From NCBI GenBank assembly GCA_029959085.1, contig JARWIR010000039.1, forward strand, positions 186,001-250,000: a stretch of 64,000 nt of DNA. The letters are read 5' to 3'. Of this stretch, positions 22,804 through 35,690 are shown piece by piece. The position numbers and the translations under genes were made by a program. The DNA is from Nemophila menziesii (taxonomy: Eukaryota; Streptophyta; Magnoliopsida; Boraginales; Hydrophyllaceae). Every line of letters begins with the position of its first letter. Within the stretch, counting starts at the first letter, position 1. A model generated the notes under the pieces. That model was not told the DNA's origin. It made no database searches and was given only the letters and a program-made list of their open reading frames with translations.

Positions 22804-24706
22804 TTAAGGATGGAACTTCTATTCATAGTTCGATCTATCAAAAATATTGCACCTAAAGTACATTTGCTCTACTCATAAAAAAAGTGAACTTGATGAAAAC
22901 AGAAAGGAAGCAATGCTACGAATATATAACAAAATAAACATTATTTGATTTTTATTTTCATGTTGATATTGTACATTTTTTTTGTCAAAATATTGTATTT
23001 GATATTTAATAGTTGGACAGAGAAAATTGAAGTTACTTTTGACAATATAAAAATTATACTACATGGTTAAATGATAGATTGGACTTGAAATAAATTAAGG
23101 CTTTAAGATTTAACTTTAAAAATTGTGGGGCAGGATGTTCTATGAACAAAGGATATTTTTTTATAAAATTAAGCTTTGGTCAAAATAAAATATTAAAACT
23201 AAGGTAGACAATGGTCTCCCTAATAGGCAGCCCTGATTACACAAAAGCAAAAGAGGTTAGTTCAACCCTTATCTTGTAAATGAAACATTTCAGTCCCCTT
23301 TTTATGTTTTTCTAACAATGGTAAGTCTTTTTTTATTGGCATTACATTATTAATTTTATTCCACGTGCCACTGTATAATTTATATTAATAAATAACTATA
23401 CTGCCTCGTCTGCCATAACAGGACAACACTTATAACATAATGAAAAAACAAAAAAAAAGATAAAATTGTCACAAACTCGAAAAAAATATAGGATTTAAAT
23501 ATTACATTTGCAAAATTAGAGACTAATTCCAAGAAAAAATTCAAATGTTAAGTTTGAACAGTACTAACAATTCAATCATCTTATTTTTTTTATTCCTAAA
23601 ATGTCAAGGACTATAACATTTTCATAGAAATACATTGCAAATTATTTTTTAATTTTTATGTGAATTTTTTCTCCATACTAAATAGACTGAGAACTAAGAA
23701 TACCCAACTAAAATTTTTAATATAAATAATTCCAATAAATAGAAAATGACATGTTTCCAATAAAGTTCAATTAACGAGTTTTTCCAAACTAGGAGAAAAT
23801 ATATTGAAAATTAAAAAAACATAATCAATCAAATTTACAAATAACAATAATACTTTTCTTCCTATCCATTAGAAATATCCAAAATAATGAAAAAGAGTAT
23901 ATCCATTATAAAGGAGAAATAATAAGCTATTTAAAAGACAATAAAAAAAGAATTAAACATTAACCTATGAAAGAATTTTCAATTGAAATGGAATGAGCAA
24001 TCTAAAACAAAACAACACTTAAAGATAATCATTAGAAAAGGATGACACTATATATCAAATTTAAGTACAATTTACTAGTGTGATGTGTAATCTATATATA
24101 AGAAACAGTTAGGGTTAAAGTTTGATATAATAAATAGTTGTGTTATGTGTTATGTACAATTAAAGGTATAATACTTATACCAATACTCGTATAAGTAACT
24201 TTTTTTATTAATATATTTTTTTACCTTTTGGTTAATTGAATAAATTTTGAGTTATCTTTTTTTTATTATAACATAACATATAAAGTTAATTATAGTTTAT
24301 TTTTAATTCTTTATACAATAAGTGTGATTAGTTTTTTTGTTATTTACATCATTTGTTGAATTTTCAGTTATTTTTATTATCATAACATATTATATATAGT
24401 TAATTATGATGTATTTTTATTCTTAATACAATAAGGTGAAATTGTTTTTGTTATTATATAGTTTATTAAATTTTGATACTTTATCTTATTTGAATTACTA
24501 TATATTTAAAAAATTATGATACTAGTAAAATGTGATTTAGATGTATTTTATCTTTGTTTATTAAGATTTTGAATTCTTTATTTCCTTAATATCTTTATTG
24601 TATATAGACAAGCAAGAATAAAATATCAAAAGAAAATTTGTAGCCATTACAATCTAAAACATTAACTAGTCTTGGCTAAGAAGCCAGAAAACAAATCATC
24701 ATTTTC

Positions 24707-24979
24707 TCAATCTTTCTTCTTCTTCCTTTCCAAAGTCCCAGAAGCAGTTGCTGGAGTATTGGGATGTGATGATGGATTGGTTAAACTCCCATCCCGAATG
24801 TTACTTCCTTTAAGATTAAGACTATCATAACTCTTGTTGAAGAAATTATCATGTGCCATCATTATTTTGCATTTCTTGTTGTACGCATTTTCTGGTTTGG
24901 CTATTTCTTTTATTGATGAACTTGATATAACGGTAGCTAGGATGACGTAAGATTTGGATTGAACTCTGATATGCCTCAC
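24707..24979 (-). pseudogene. Terminal exon of U6, same as U5
   Basis: Translation is identical to the U5 exon (ends GTLERKKKKD), as expected because the 3' part of U6 is a copy of U5. It has a GTG at the acceptor and no ATG start. Confidence 0.42.
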
Positions 24980-25877
24980 CTGAACAAGTCAAACAAGATA
25001 CAAAATGTTAAAAAAACACAAAAAACTAAAATATGTGGATTCACTTAATATATCATATATATATCATTTTAAATTCCCCAACCCTTGACCAGAAAAAAAC
25101 CCCAAATTATTTTGTCGTATTAAAATGACTACAATATCCTAAATGGCTAATGGCATTCATACATTGAATACTTTTAAAACGGCATTCATATCAATATGTA
25201 TATAAGATTTACCATTCCTTCGATAAAATTTACTTTTTAATGTATATAAACATACACTACCTTACATAAACAACATTATACATTAGTCTATTATGTCTTT
25301 ATAATTTTATCAAATCCCCCTTCAGTCCATTTAAGTCTAAAACAAAATCATGTTCTCCCTCAATTTATTTAAAAACTAATTTTATACAAACCCCACATAG
25401 CTGCAACATTACATGGCAAGAAAATCAAGCAAAGTGCACTTTTTATGTAAATTAACATCCAAATACAAAACAATTAACAAAGAAAAATTAAAATACAAAT
25501 TAACCAAAGAAATTTAGCTTTGAAATAAGATGTAAAAATTGGTTTTTCAGAAAAGGAGTTGTAAACGGGGCAGGAGAGCATATATCCATTATAAACAAGA
25601 AGAAATAATTTTAGATCCAATAAATAAATAAACTATTTACAAGGGATCAATGCAAATAGATAAATAAAATCAAACCTGGCAAAAATTTGTCCCTTATTGA
25701 AATGGAATGGTCATCAATATATTTTAAAGAAAAAAGAAAAAAACATTGAATAAAGGATGCATCAAAGTATTAAATATATTTTAAGTAATAATTAGAAGAA
25801 AATGATACATATAGTATCTTGGAAAGGGTGGAGCCTAAAGTTGGATATTAGTTTGATATTAAGAAAGCAGGCGAACA

Positions 25878-26025
25878 CTAGGGTTTTTGATATCATAAAT
25901 GGAAGAAGATGTTATATAAGGCTATCAACCAGATGAACACAAAACACAGTACAAACGATCCTAAAAACCAAACTCACCTTTGATGGCCCAATAGGTTTTA
26001 AAATTAATTTTTCTTGGGCTTGGCC
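25878..26025 (-). promoter_or_regulatory. Promoter of U6
   Basis: Same state as U5: telo-box 25878-25886, TATATAA, GGCCCA, one intact TGGGCT and one TTGGCC. Confidence 0.6.
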
Positions 26026-27247
26026 AATATATAGATTAGGACTAGCTTGATGACTATATTTTATAAATGTTAGCAAATTAGCTTTGTCTCTGGTGAAGTG
26101 ATTTAATATTTATTCTCTTGGCACACGCTATTATATAGTGTACCACATTCTTAACTCATCTCTCTCGATACAATACAAAATCCTAGTCTCGTGTCTTTTT
26201 CAATTACAAAGTTTTAACACTTTAATTTTATAACTATATGGTTTTTCAGATAGATGAACTCAAGTAGTTTCAAGATTCTTAGATACTTTTAATATTGAGA
26301 CATGATTGAAAGTACCGATAATAGAGTTGTTGTCATTAATGATACTAGTCAAACATAATATTTTGCATCAAAGTAGATATTGATGATATGTTATTTTACG
26401 ACATCTTGCATTCTTAATAAGGATAACACACAATTTATACACTTATGTTTACAAGTTTTGGATTGGTGATAGATTAATAAACATTATCCATGAGCAGAAA
26501 TAGCGTTTTGAGATCTCTTGGGTCTTTTTGGGATACTGTTTTGACATTTTTTGGCCTTTTCAAGATGGTTGTGTCCTTCACAAGTAGCAAATATTTAATT
26601 CCATTAGAAAAAACTTTCGATGACACTCTGATACTCAAGTTAATAATAATTTTATGATAAAGTCCTCAAACAAGGGTGCTTATAAGACGGGTGAAATGGT
26701 ATATTTTGTACCATTTTTAATAATATAGTGGAAATGTTTTACTCTATACAACACATATTTGTAAATATTCCTAGTGTGATTCTTATATATATAACCAAAT
26801 TATTCTAATATATAAGGATGTAAGCACATATTGATCACATTATGTTTTCTTCATTGTAAATTTACGAAGCTCTTGAAAAGTACATTTGAAGACCTTTTAT
26901 TTTAATATCTTTACTAATTTAATGATTAATGACCCATCATCCGAATTTTTTAAGTTGTATATATACTAGTAAAATTACCACTTAGATATGAATTCATCTT
27001 CATTTTTAAGGAACTAACCACTCATATTTCAAAGAAAGTATTTAATACAAAAGTGGCAGGTTTATTAATATGATCAACAATATAAGATTGTGAGGCGTTT
27101 AAACCATTTTGTCTGTTTACAAGAACGAATATATTGGGTGGGCTAGCCTATCTCACCCAAAATAACATGTTATTAGTCCTAATAATAATATTAGTATTGA
27201 AAATCATATTCTGAAACAATTAAATAAACAACCCAATAATACTCTTA

Positions 27248-27714
27248 TTTATTGTTTGGATTCATTTTTTTAAAGGAAAGGAAAGGAAATGATAGGAATA
27301 AATTTTCCTTTCTTTTTTTTAAATCCTATTTATAATTAAAGGAAAGTAACTCAATGGATTTCAGAATCCTTTCTTTTCCTTTAAGACGTCAGTTATTTAA
27401 TCCTCCCGTTTTGGAGTCATTTCAAAGGAAAGGAAATGATTATTTTTTTAAATGTCACGACTAACCTTGTAATTTTTATTTAATAATATTTTTACATAAC
27501 ACATAAGGTTATAAAGGTATTTTTATGGAAAATAATTCTTTCTTTTCCTTTAACAATGTGAATCCAAACAAGTGATTCCTGAATTGATTACTTTCTTTTC
27601 CTTTATTAATTTTTTTATAATCCAAACATGGTTATCACTTTCCTTTCCATTCCTTTAATATTTTTTTATTCCTATCCTTTCCTTTCCTTTGATAATCTGA
27701 ATCCAAACAATACA
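27248..27714. mobile_element. 467-bp MITE, copy in U7
   Basis: Third copy at the same site (TTA at 27245-27247 and 27715-27717). The left terminal repeat has a G-to-T change at its second base (TTTATTG instead of TGTATTG), so the two ends no longer match perfectly. It is otherwise the U4 element. Confidence 0.9.
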
Positions 27715-29621
27715 TTAAGGATGGAACTTCTATTCATAGTTCGATCTATCAAAAATATTGCACCTAAAGTACATTTGCTCTACTCATAAAAAAAGTGAAC
27801 TTCATGAAAACAGAAAGGAAGCAATGCTACGAATATATAACAAAATAAACATTATTTGATTTTTAATTTCATGTTGATATTGTACATTTTTTTTGTCAAA
27901 ATATTGTATTTGATATTTAATAGTTGGACAGAGAAAATTGAAGTTACTTTTGACAATATAAAAATTATACTACATGGTTAAATGATAGATTGGACTTGAA
28001 ATAAATTAAGGCTTTAAGATTTAACTTTAAAAATTGTGGGGCAGGATGTTCTATGAACAAAGGATATTTTTTTATAAAATTAAGCTTTGGTCAAAATAAA
28101 ATATTAAAACTAAGGTAGACAATGGTCTCCCTAATAGGCAGCCCTGATTACACAAAAGCAAAAGAGGTTAGTTCAACCCTTATCTTGTAAATGAAACATT
28201 TCAGTCCCCTTTTTATGTTTTTCTAACAATGGTAAGTCTTTTTTTATTGGCATTACATTATTAATTTTATTCCACGTGCCACTGTATAATTTATATTAAT
28301 AAATAACTATACTGCCTCGTCTGCCATAACAGGACAACACTTATAACATAATGAAAAAACAAAAAAAAAAGATAAAATTGTCACAAACTCGAAAAAAATA
28401 TAGGATTTAAATATTACATTTGCAAAATTAGAGACTAATTCCAAGAAAAAATTCAAATGTTAAGTTTGAACAGTACTAACAATTCAATCATCATATTTTT
28501 TTTATTCCTAAAATGTCAAGGACTATAACATTTTAATAGAAATATATTGCAAATTCTTTTTTAATTTTTATGTGAATTATTTCTCCATACTAAATAGACT
28601 AGGAACTAAGAATACCCAACTAAAATTTTCAATATAAATAATTCCAATAAATAGAAAATGACATGTTTCCAATAAAGTTCAAGTAACGAGTTTTCCAAAA
28701 TAGGAGAAAATATATTGAAAAATAGAAAAACATAATCAATCAAATTTACAAATAACAATAATACTTTTCTTCCTATCCATTAGAAAATATCCAAAATAAT
28801 GAAAAAGAGTATATCCATTATAAAGGAGAAATAATAAGCTATTTACAAGACAATAAAAAAAAAGAATTAAACATTAACCTATGAAAAAATTTTCAATTGA
28901 AATGGAATGATCAATCTAAAACAAAACAACACTTAAAGATAAACATTAGAAAAGGATGACACTATATATCAAATTTAAGTACAATTTACTAGTGTGATGT
29001 GTAATCTATATATAAGAAACAGTTAGGGTTAAAGTTTGATATAATAAATAGTTGTGTTATGTGTTATGTACAATTAAAGGTATAATAATTATACCGATAC
29101 TCGAATAAGTAACTTTTTCTATTAATATATTTTTCTACCTTTTGGTTAATTGAATAACTTTTGAGTTATCCTTTTTTTATTATAACATGTCATATAAAGT
29201 TAATTATAGTTTATTTTTAATTCTTTATACAATAAGTGCGATTAGTTTTTTTTGTTATTTACATCAATTGTTGAATTTTCAATTATTTTTATTATCATAA
29301 CATATTATATATAGTTAATTATGATGTATTTTTATTCTTAATACATTAAGGTGCAATTGTTTTTGTTATTATACAGTTTATTAAATATTGATACTTTATC
29401 TTATTTGAATTACTATATATTTAAAAAATTATGATACTAGTAAAATGTGATTTAGATGTATTTTATCTTTGTTTATTAAGATTTTGAATTCTTTATTTCC
29501 TTAATATCATTATTGTATATAGACAAGCAAGAATAAAATATCAAAAGAAAATTTGTAGCCATTACAATCTAAAACATTAACTAGACTTGGCTAAGAAGCC
29601 AGAAAACAGATCATCATTTTC

Positions 29622-29894
29622 TCAATCTTTCTTCTTCTTCCTTTCCAAACTCCCAGAAGCAGTTGCTGGAGTATTGGAATGTGATGATGGATTGGTTAAA
29701 CTCCCATCCCGAATGTTACTTCCTTGAAGATTAAGATTATCATAAGTCTTGTTGAAGAAATTATCATGTGCCATCATTTTTTTGCATTTCTTGTTGTACG
29801 CATTATCTGGTTTGGCTATTTCTTTTATTGATGAACTTGATGTAACGGTAGCTAGGATGGCGTAAGATTTGGATTGAACTCTGATATGCCTCAC
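29622..29894 (-). pseudogene. Terminal exon of U7, U4-like
   Basis: Differs from the U4 exon by one residue (DNLNL instead of DNHNL). It lies behind the same broken promoter and changed poly(A) signal as U4. Confidence 0.42.
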
Positions 29895-30790
29895 CTGAAC
29901 AAGTCAAACAAGATACAAAATGTTAAAAAAACACAAAAGACTAAAATATGTGGATTCACTTAATATATCATATATAAATCATTTTAAATTCCCCAACCCT
30001 TGACCAGAAAAAAACCCCAAATTATTTTGTCGTATTAAAATGACTACAATATCTTAAATGGCTAATGGCATTCATACATTGAATACTTTTAAAACGGCAT
30101 TCATATCAATGTGTATATAAGATTTACCATTCCTTCGATAAAATTTACTTTCTAATGTATAGAAACATACACTACCTTACATAAACAACATTATACATTA
30201 GTCTATTATGTCTTTATAATTTTATCAAATCCCCCTTCAATCCATTTAAGTCTAAAACAAAATCATGTTCTCCCTCAATTAATTTAAAAACTAATTTTAT
30301 ACAAACCCCACATAGCTGCAACATTACATGGCAAGAAAATCAAGCAAAGTGCACTTTTTATGTAAATTAACATCCAAATACAAAACAATTAACAAAGAAA
30401 AATTAAAATACAAATTAACCAAAGAAATTTAGCTTTGAAATAAGATGTAAAAATTGGTTTTTCAGAAAAGGAGTTGTAAACGGGGCAGGAGAGCATATAT
30501 CCATTATAAACAAGAAGAAATAATTTTAGATCCAATAAATAAATAAACTATTTACAAGGGATCAATGCAAATAGATAAATAAAATCAAACCTGGCAAAAA
30601 TTTGTCCCTTATTGAAATGGAATGGTCATCAATATATTTTAAAGAAAAAAGAAAAAAACATTGAATAAAGGATGCATCAAAGTATTAAATATATTTTAAG
30701 TAATAATTAGAAGAAAATGATACATATAGTATCTTGGAAAGGGTGGAGCCTAAAGTTGGATATTAGTTTGATACTAAGAAAGCAGGCGAA

Positions 30791-30873
30791 CACTAGGACA
30801 AACGATCCTAAAAACCAAACTCACCTTTGATGGCCCAATAGGTTTCAAAATTAATTTTTCTTAGGCTTGGGCC
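30791..30873 (-). promoter_or_regulatory. Broken promoter of U7
   Basis: Carries the same 68-bp deletion as U4 (junction 30797/30798), so TATA and telo-box are lost. Site II GGCCCA 30832-30837 and TGGGCC 30868-30873 remain. Confidence 0.6.
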
Positions 30874-33800
30874 AATATATAGATTAGGACTAGCTTGATG
30901 ACTATATTTTATAAATGTTGGCAAATTAGCTTTGTCTCTGGTGAAGTGACTTAATATTTATTCTCTTGACACACGCTATTATATAGTGTACCACATTCTT
31001 ATCTCGTCTCTCTCGATACAATACAAAATCCTAGTCTCATGCCTTTTTCAATTTGTGTCCAATCTATCTCGATACTCTTATAGTAAAATAACCTTCAAAG
31101 TACTCATTCATCTATCAATATGGTTTGCATTTATATGAGTTTCAATGTTCTAAAGTGGTTGATGTTTTTACCATGCTTAGGTCATTCTACTCTGTGACTT
31201 ATATGTGTTTTGAAATGGGTATATAAGGTGTCATTAATTTTTTGTAATTGCATATAGTTTGTTGAATGTTCATACTATAACTTATTTGAAATAATATACA
31301 TTTAGGATTTTTTTATGATATTATTAAAATTTTGAATTCTTTTATTTTCTTAATATGTTTATTATTTATAATAGAATAATTATTATGCAAAAAATTTGAG
31401 ATTAAATTTGACTAGAGTATCAGTTGCTTAAAAAGTTTTAACACTTTAATTTTATAACTATATGGTTTTTCAGATAGATGAACTCAAGTAGTTACAAGAT
31501 TCTTAGATACTTTTAATATTGAGACATGATTGAAAGTACCGATAATAGAGTTGTTGTCATTAATGATACTAGTCAAACATAATATTTTGCATCAAAGTAG
31601 ATATTGATGATATGTTATTTTACGACATCTTGCATTCTTAATAAGGATAACACACAATTTATACACTTATGTTTACAAGTTTTGGATTGGTGATAGATTA
31701 ATAAACATTATCCATGAGCAGAAATAGCGTTTTGAGATCTCTTGGGTCTTTTTGGGATACTGTTTTGACATTTTTTGGGCCTTTTCAAGATGGTTGTGTC
31801 CTTCACAAGTAGCAAATATTTAATTCCATTAGAAAAAACTTTCGATGACACTCTGATACTCAAGTTAATAATAATTTTATGATAAAGTCCTCAAACAAGG
31901 GTGCTTATAAGACGGGTGAAATGGTATATTTTGTACCATTTTTAATAATATAGTGGAAATGTTTTACTCTATACAACACATATTTGTAAATATTCCTAGT
32001 GTGATTCTTATATATATAACCAAATTATTCTAATATATAAGGATGTAAGCACATATTGATCACATTATGTTTTTTTCATTGTAAATTTACGAAGCGCTTA
32101 AAAAGTACATTTGAAGACCTTTTATTTTAATATCTTTACTAATTTAATGATTAATGACCCATCATCCGAATTTTTTAAGTTGTATATATACTAGTAAAAT
32201 TACCACTTAGATATGAATTCATCTTCATTTTTAAGGAACTAACCACTCATATTTCAAAGAAAGTATTTAATACAAAAGTGGCAGGTTTATTAATATGATC
32301 AACAATATAAGATTGTGAGGCGTTTAAACCATTTTGTCTGTTTACAAGAACGAATATATTGGGTGGGCTAGCCTATCTCACCCAAAATAACATGTTATTA
32401 GTCCTAATAATAATATTAGTATTGAAAATCATATTCTGAAACAATTAAATAAACAACCCAATAATACTCTTAAGGATGGAACTTCTATTCATAGTTCGAT
32501 CTATCAAAAATATTGCACATAAAGTACATTTGCTTTACTCATAAAAAAATGAACTTGATGAAAAAATAAAGGAAGCAATGATACGAATATATAACAAAAT
32601 AAACATTATTTGATTTTTATATTCATGTTGATGTTGTACATTTTTTTTGTCAAAATATTGTATTTGATATTTAATAGTTGGACAGAGAAAATGGAAGTTA
32701 CTGTTGACAATATAAAAATGATACTACGTGGTTAAATGAATGATTGGACTTGAAATAAATTAAGGCTTTAAGATTTAACTTTAAAATTTGTGGTGCAGGA
32801 TGTTCTGTGAACAAAAGATATTTTTTTATAAAATTAAGCTTTGGTCAAAATAAAATATTAAACCTAAGGTAGACAATGGTTTCCCTAATAGGCAGCCCTG
32901 ATTACACAAAAGCAAAAGACGTTAGTTCCACCCTTATCTTGTAAATGAAACCTTTCATTCCCCTTTTTTATGTTTTTCTAACAATTGTAAGTCTTTTTTT
33001 ATTGGCATTACATTATTAATTTTATTCCACGTGCCACTGTATAATTGATATTAATAAATAACAATACTGCCTCGTCTGCTATAACAGGACAACACTTATA
33101 ACATAATGAAAAAACAAAAAAAATATAAAATTGTCACAAACTCGAAAAAAATATAGTACTTAAATATTACATTTGCAAAATTAGAGACTAATTCCAAGAA
33201 AAAATTCAAATGTTAAGTTTGAACAGTACTAACAATTCAATCATAATATTTTTTTTATTCCTAAAATGTCAAGGACTATAACATTTTCATAGAAATATAT
33301 TGCGAATTCTTTTTTAATTTTTATGTGAATTTTTTCTTCATACTAAATAGACTGAGAACTAAGAATACCCAACTAAAATTTTTAATATAAATAATTCCAA
33401 TAAATAGAAAATGACATGTTTCCAATAAAGTTCAATTAACGAGTTTTTCCAAACTAGGAGAAAATATATTGAAAATTAAAAAAACATAATCAATCAAATT
33501 TACAAATAACAATAATACTTTTCTTCCTATCCATTAGAAATATCCAAAATAATGAAAAAGAGTATATCCATTATAAAGGAGAAATAATAAGCTATTTAAA
33601 AGACAATAAAAAAAGAATTAAACATTAACCTATGAAAGAATTTTCAATTGAAATGGAATGAGCAATCTAAAACAAAACAACACTTAAAGATAATCATTAG
33701 AAAAGGATGACACTATATATCAAATTTAAGTACAATTTACTAGTGTGATGTGTAATCTATAGATAAGAAATAGTTAGGGTTAGAGTTTGATATAATAAAT

Positions 33801-34371
33801 AGTTGTGTTATGTGTTATGTACAATTAAAAGTATAATACTTATACCAATACTCGTATAAGTAACTTTTTTTATTAATATATTTTTTTACCTTTTGGTTAA
33901 TTGAATAAATTTTGAGTTATCTTTTTTTTATTATAACATAACATATAAAGTTAATTATAGTTTATTTTTAATTCTTTATACAATAAGTGTGATTAGTTTT
34001 TTTGTTATTTACATCATTTGTTGAATTTTCAGTTATTTTTATTATCATAACATATTATATATAGTTAATTATGATGTATTTTTATTCTTAATAAAGTAAG
34101 GTGAAATTGTTTTTGTTATTATATAGTTTATTAAATTTTGATACTTTATCTTATTTGAATTACTATATATTTAAAAAATTATGATACTAGTAAAATGTGA
34201 TTTAGATGTATTTTATCTTTGTTTATTAAGATTTTGAATTCTTTATTTCCTTAATATCTTTATTGTATATAGACAAGCAAGAATAAAATATCAAAAGAAA
34301 ATTTGTAGCCATTACAATCTAAAACATTAACTAGACTTGGCTAAGAAGCCAGAAAACAAATCATCATTTTC

Positions 34372-34644
34372 TCAATCTTTCTTCTTCTTCCTTTCCAAAC
34401 TCCCAGAAGCAGTTGCTGGAGTATTGGGATGTGATGATGGATTGGTTAAACTCCCATCCCGAATGTTACTTCCTTTAAGATTAAGACTATCATAACTCTT
34501 TTTGAAGAAATTATCATGTGCCATCATTATTTTGCATTTCTTGTTGTACGCATTTTCTGGTTTGGCTATTTCTTTTATTGATGAACTTGATATAACGGTA
34601 GCTAGGATGACGTAAGATTTGGATTGAACTCTGATATGCCTCAC
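34372..34644 (-). pseudogene. Terminal exon of U8
   Basis: A 90-codon frame with HDNFFKKSYDSLNLKGSN and a GSLERKKKKD end. It is the founder type of the three identical copies in U8-U10. Start and phase limits are as for U4. Confidence 0.42.
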
Positions 34645-35542
34645 CTGAACAAGTCAAACAAGATACAAAATGTTAAAAAAACACAAAAAACTAAAATATG
34701 TGGATTCACTTAATATATCATATATATATCATTTTAAATTCCCCAACCCTTGACCAGAAAAAAACCCCAAATTATTTTGTCGTATTAAAATGACTACAAT
34801 ATCCTAAATGGCTAATGGCATTCATACATTGAATACTTTTAAAACGGCATTCATATCAATATGTATATAAGATTTACCATTCCTTCGATAAAATGTACTT
34901 TTTAATGTATATAAACATACACTACCTTACATAAACAACATTATACATTAGTCTATTATGTCTTTATAATTTTATCAAATCCCCCTTCAGTCCATTTAAG
35001 TCTAAAACAAAATCATGTTCTCCCTCAATTTATTTAAAAACTAATTTTATACAAACCCCACATAGCTGCAACATTACATGGCAAGAAAATCAAGCAAAGT
35101 GCACTTTTTATGTAAATTAACATCCAAATACAAAACAATTAACAAAGAAAAATTAAAATACAAATTAACCAAAGAAATTTAGCTTTGAAATAAGATGTAA
35201 AAATTAGTTTTTCAGAAAAGGAGTTGTAAACGGGGCAGGAGAGCATATATCCATTATAAACAAGAAGAAATAATTTTAGATCCAATAAATAAATAAACTA
35301 TTTACAAGGGATCAATGCAAATAGATAAATAAAATCAAACCTGGCAAAAATTTGTCCCTTATTGAAATGGAATGGTCATCAATATATTTTAAAGAAAAAA
35401 GAAAAAAACATTGAATAAAGGATGCATCAAAGTATTAAATATATTTTAAGTAATAATTAGAAGAAAATGATACATATAGTATCTTGGAAAGGGTGGAGCC
35501 TAAAGTTGGATATTAGTTTGATATTAAGAAAGCAGGCGAACA

Positions 35543-35690
35543 CTAGGGTTTTTGATATCATAAATGGAAGAAGATGTTATATAAGGCTATCAACCAGATG
35601 AACACAAAACACAGTACAAACTATCCTAAAAACCAAACTCACCTTTGATGGCCCAATAGGTTTTAAAATTAATTTTTCTTGGGCTTGGCC
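35543..35690 (-). promoter_or_regulatory. Promoter of U8
   Basis: Telo-box 35543-35551, TATATAA, GGCCCA, TGGGCT and TTGGCC as in U5. Confidence 0.6.

Larger units (their letters stand above)
22319..27229. repeat. Array unit U6, mosaic with MITE and deletion (4911 bp)
   Basis: The 5' part (22319 to about 23575) matches U4 and U7 and includes the same 467-bp MITE. From about 23.73 kb to the end it matches U5, including the same 378-bp deletion junction (near 26207). A short stretch between the two (about 23580-23700) reads like the U1-U3 class. This is what a crossover between a U4-like and a U5-like unit, plus a small conversion patch, would leave. Confidence 0.93.
27230..32454. repeat. Array unit U7, full form with MITE (5225 bp)
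   Basis: Near-duplicate of U4, including the MITE (27248-27714), the 44-bp segment, the ATTATT change at the candidate poly(A) signal and the 68-bp promoter deletion (junction 30797/30798). The spacing from U4 to U7 is 14575 bp, about three units, so U4-U5 and U7-U8 appear to be copies of one longer block. Confidence 0.95.
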
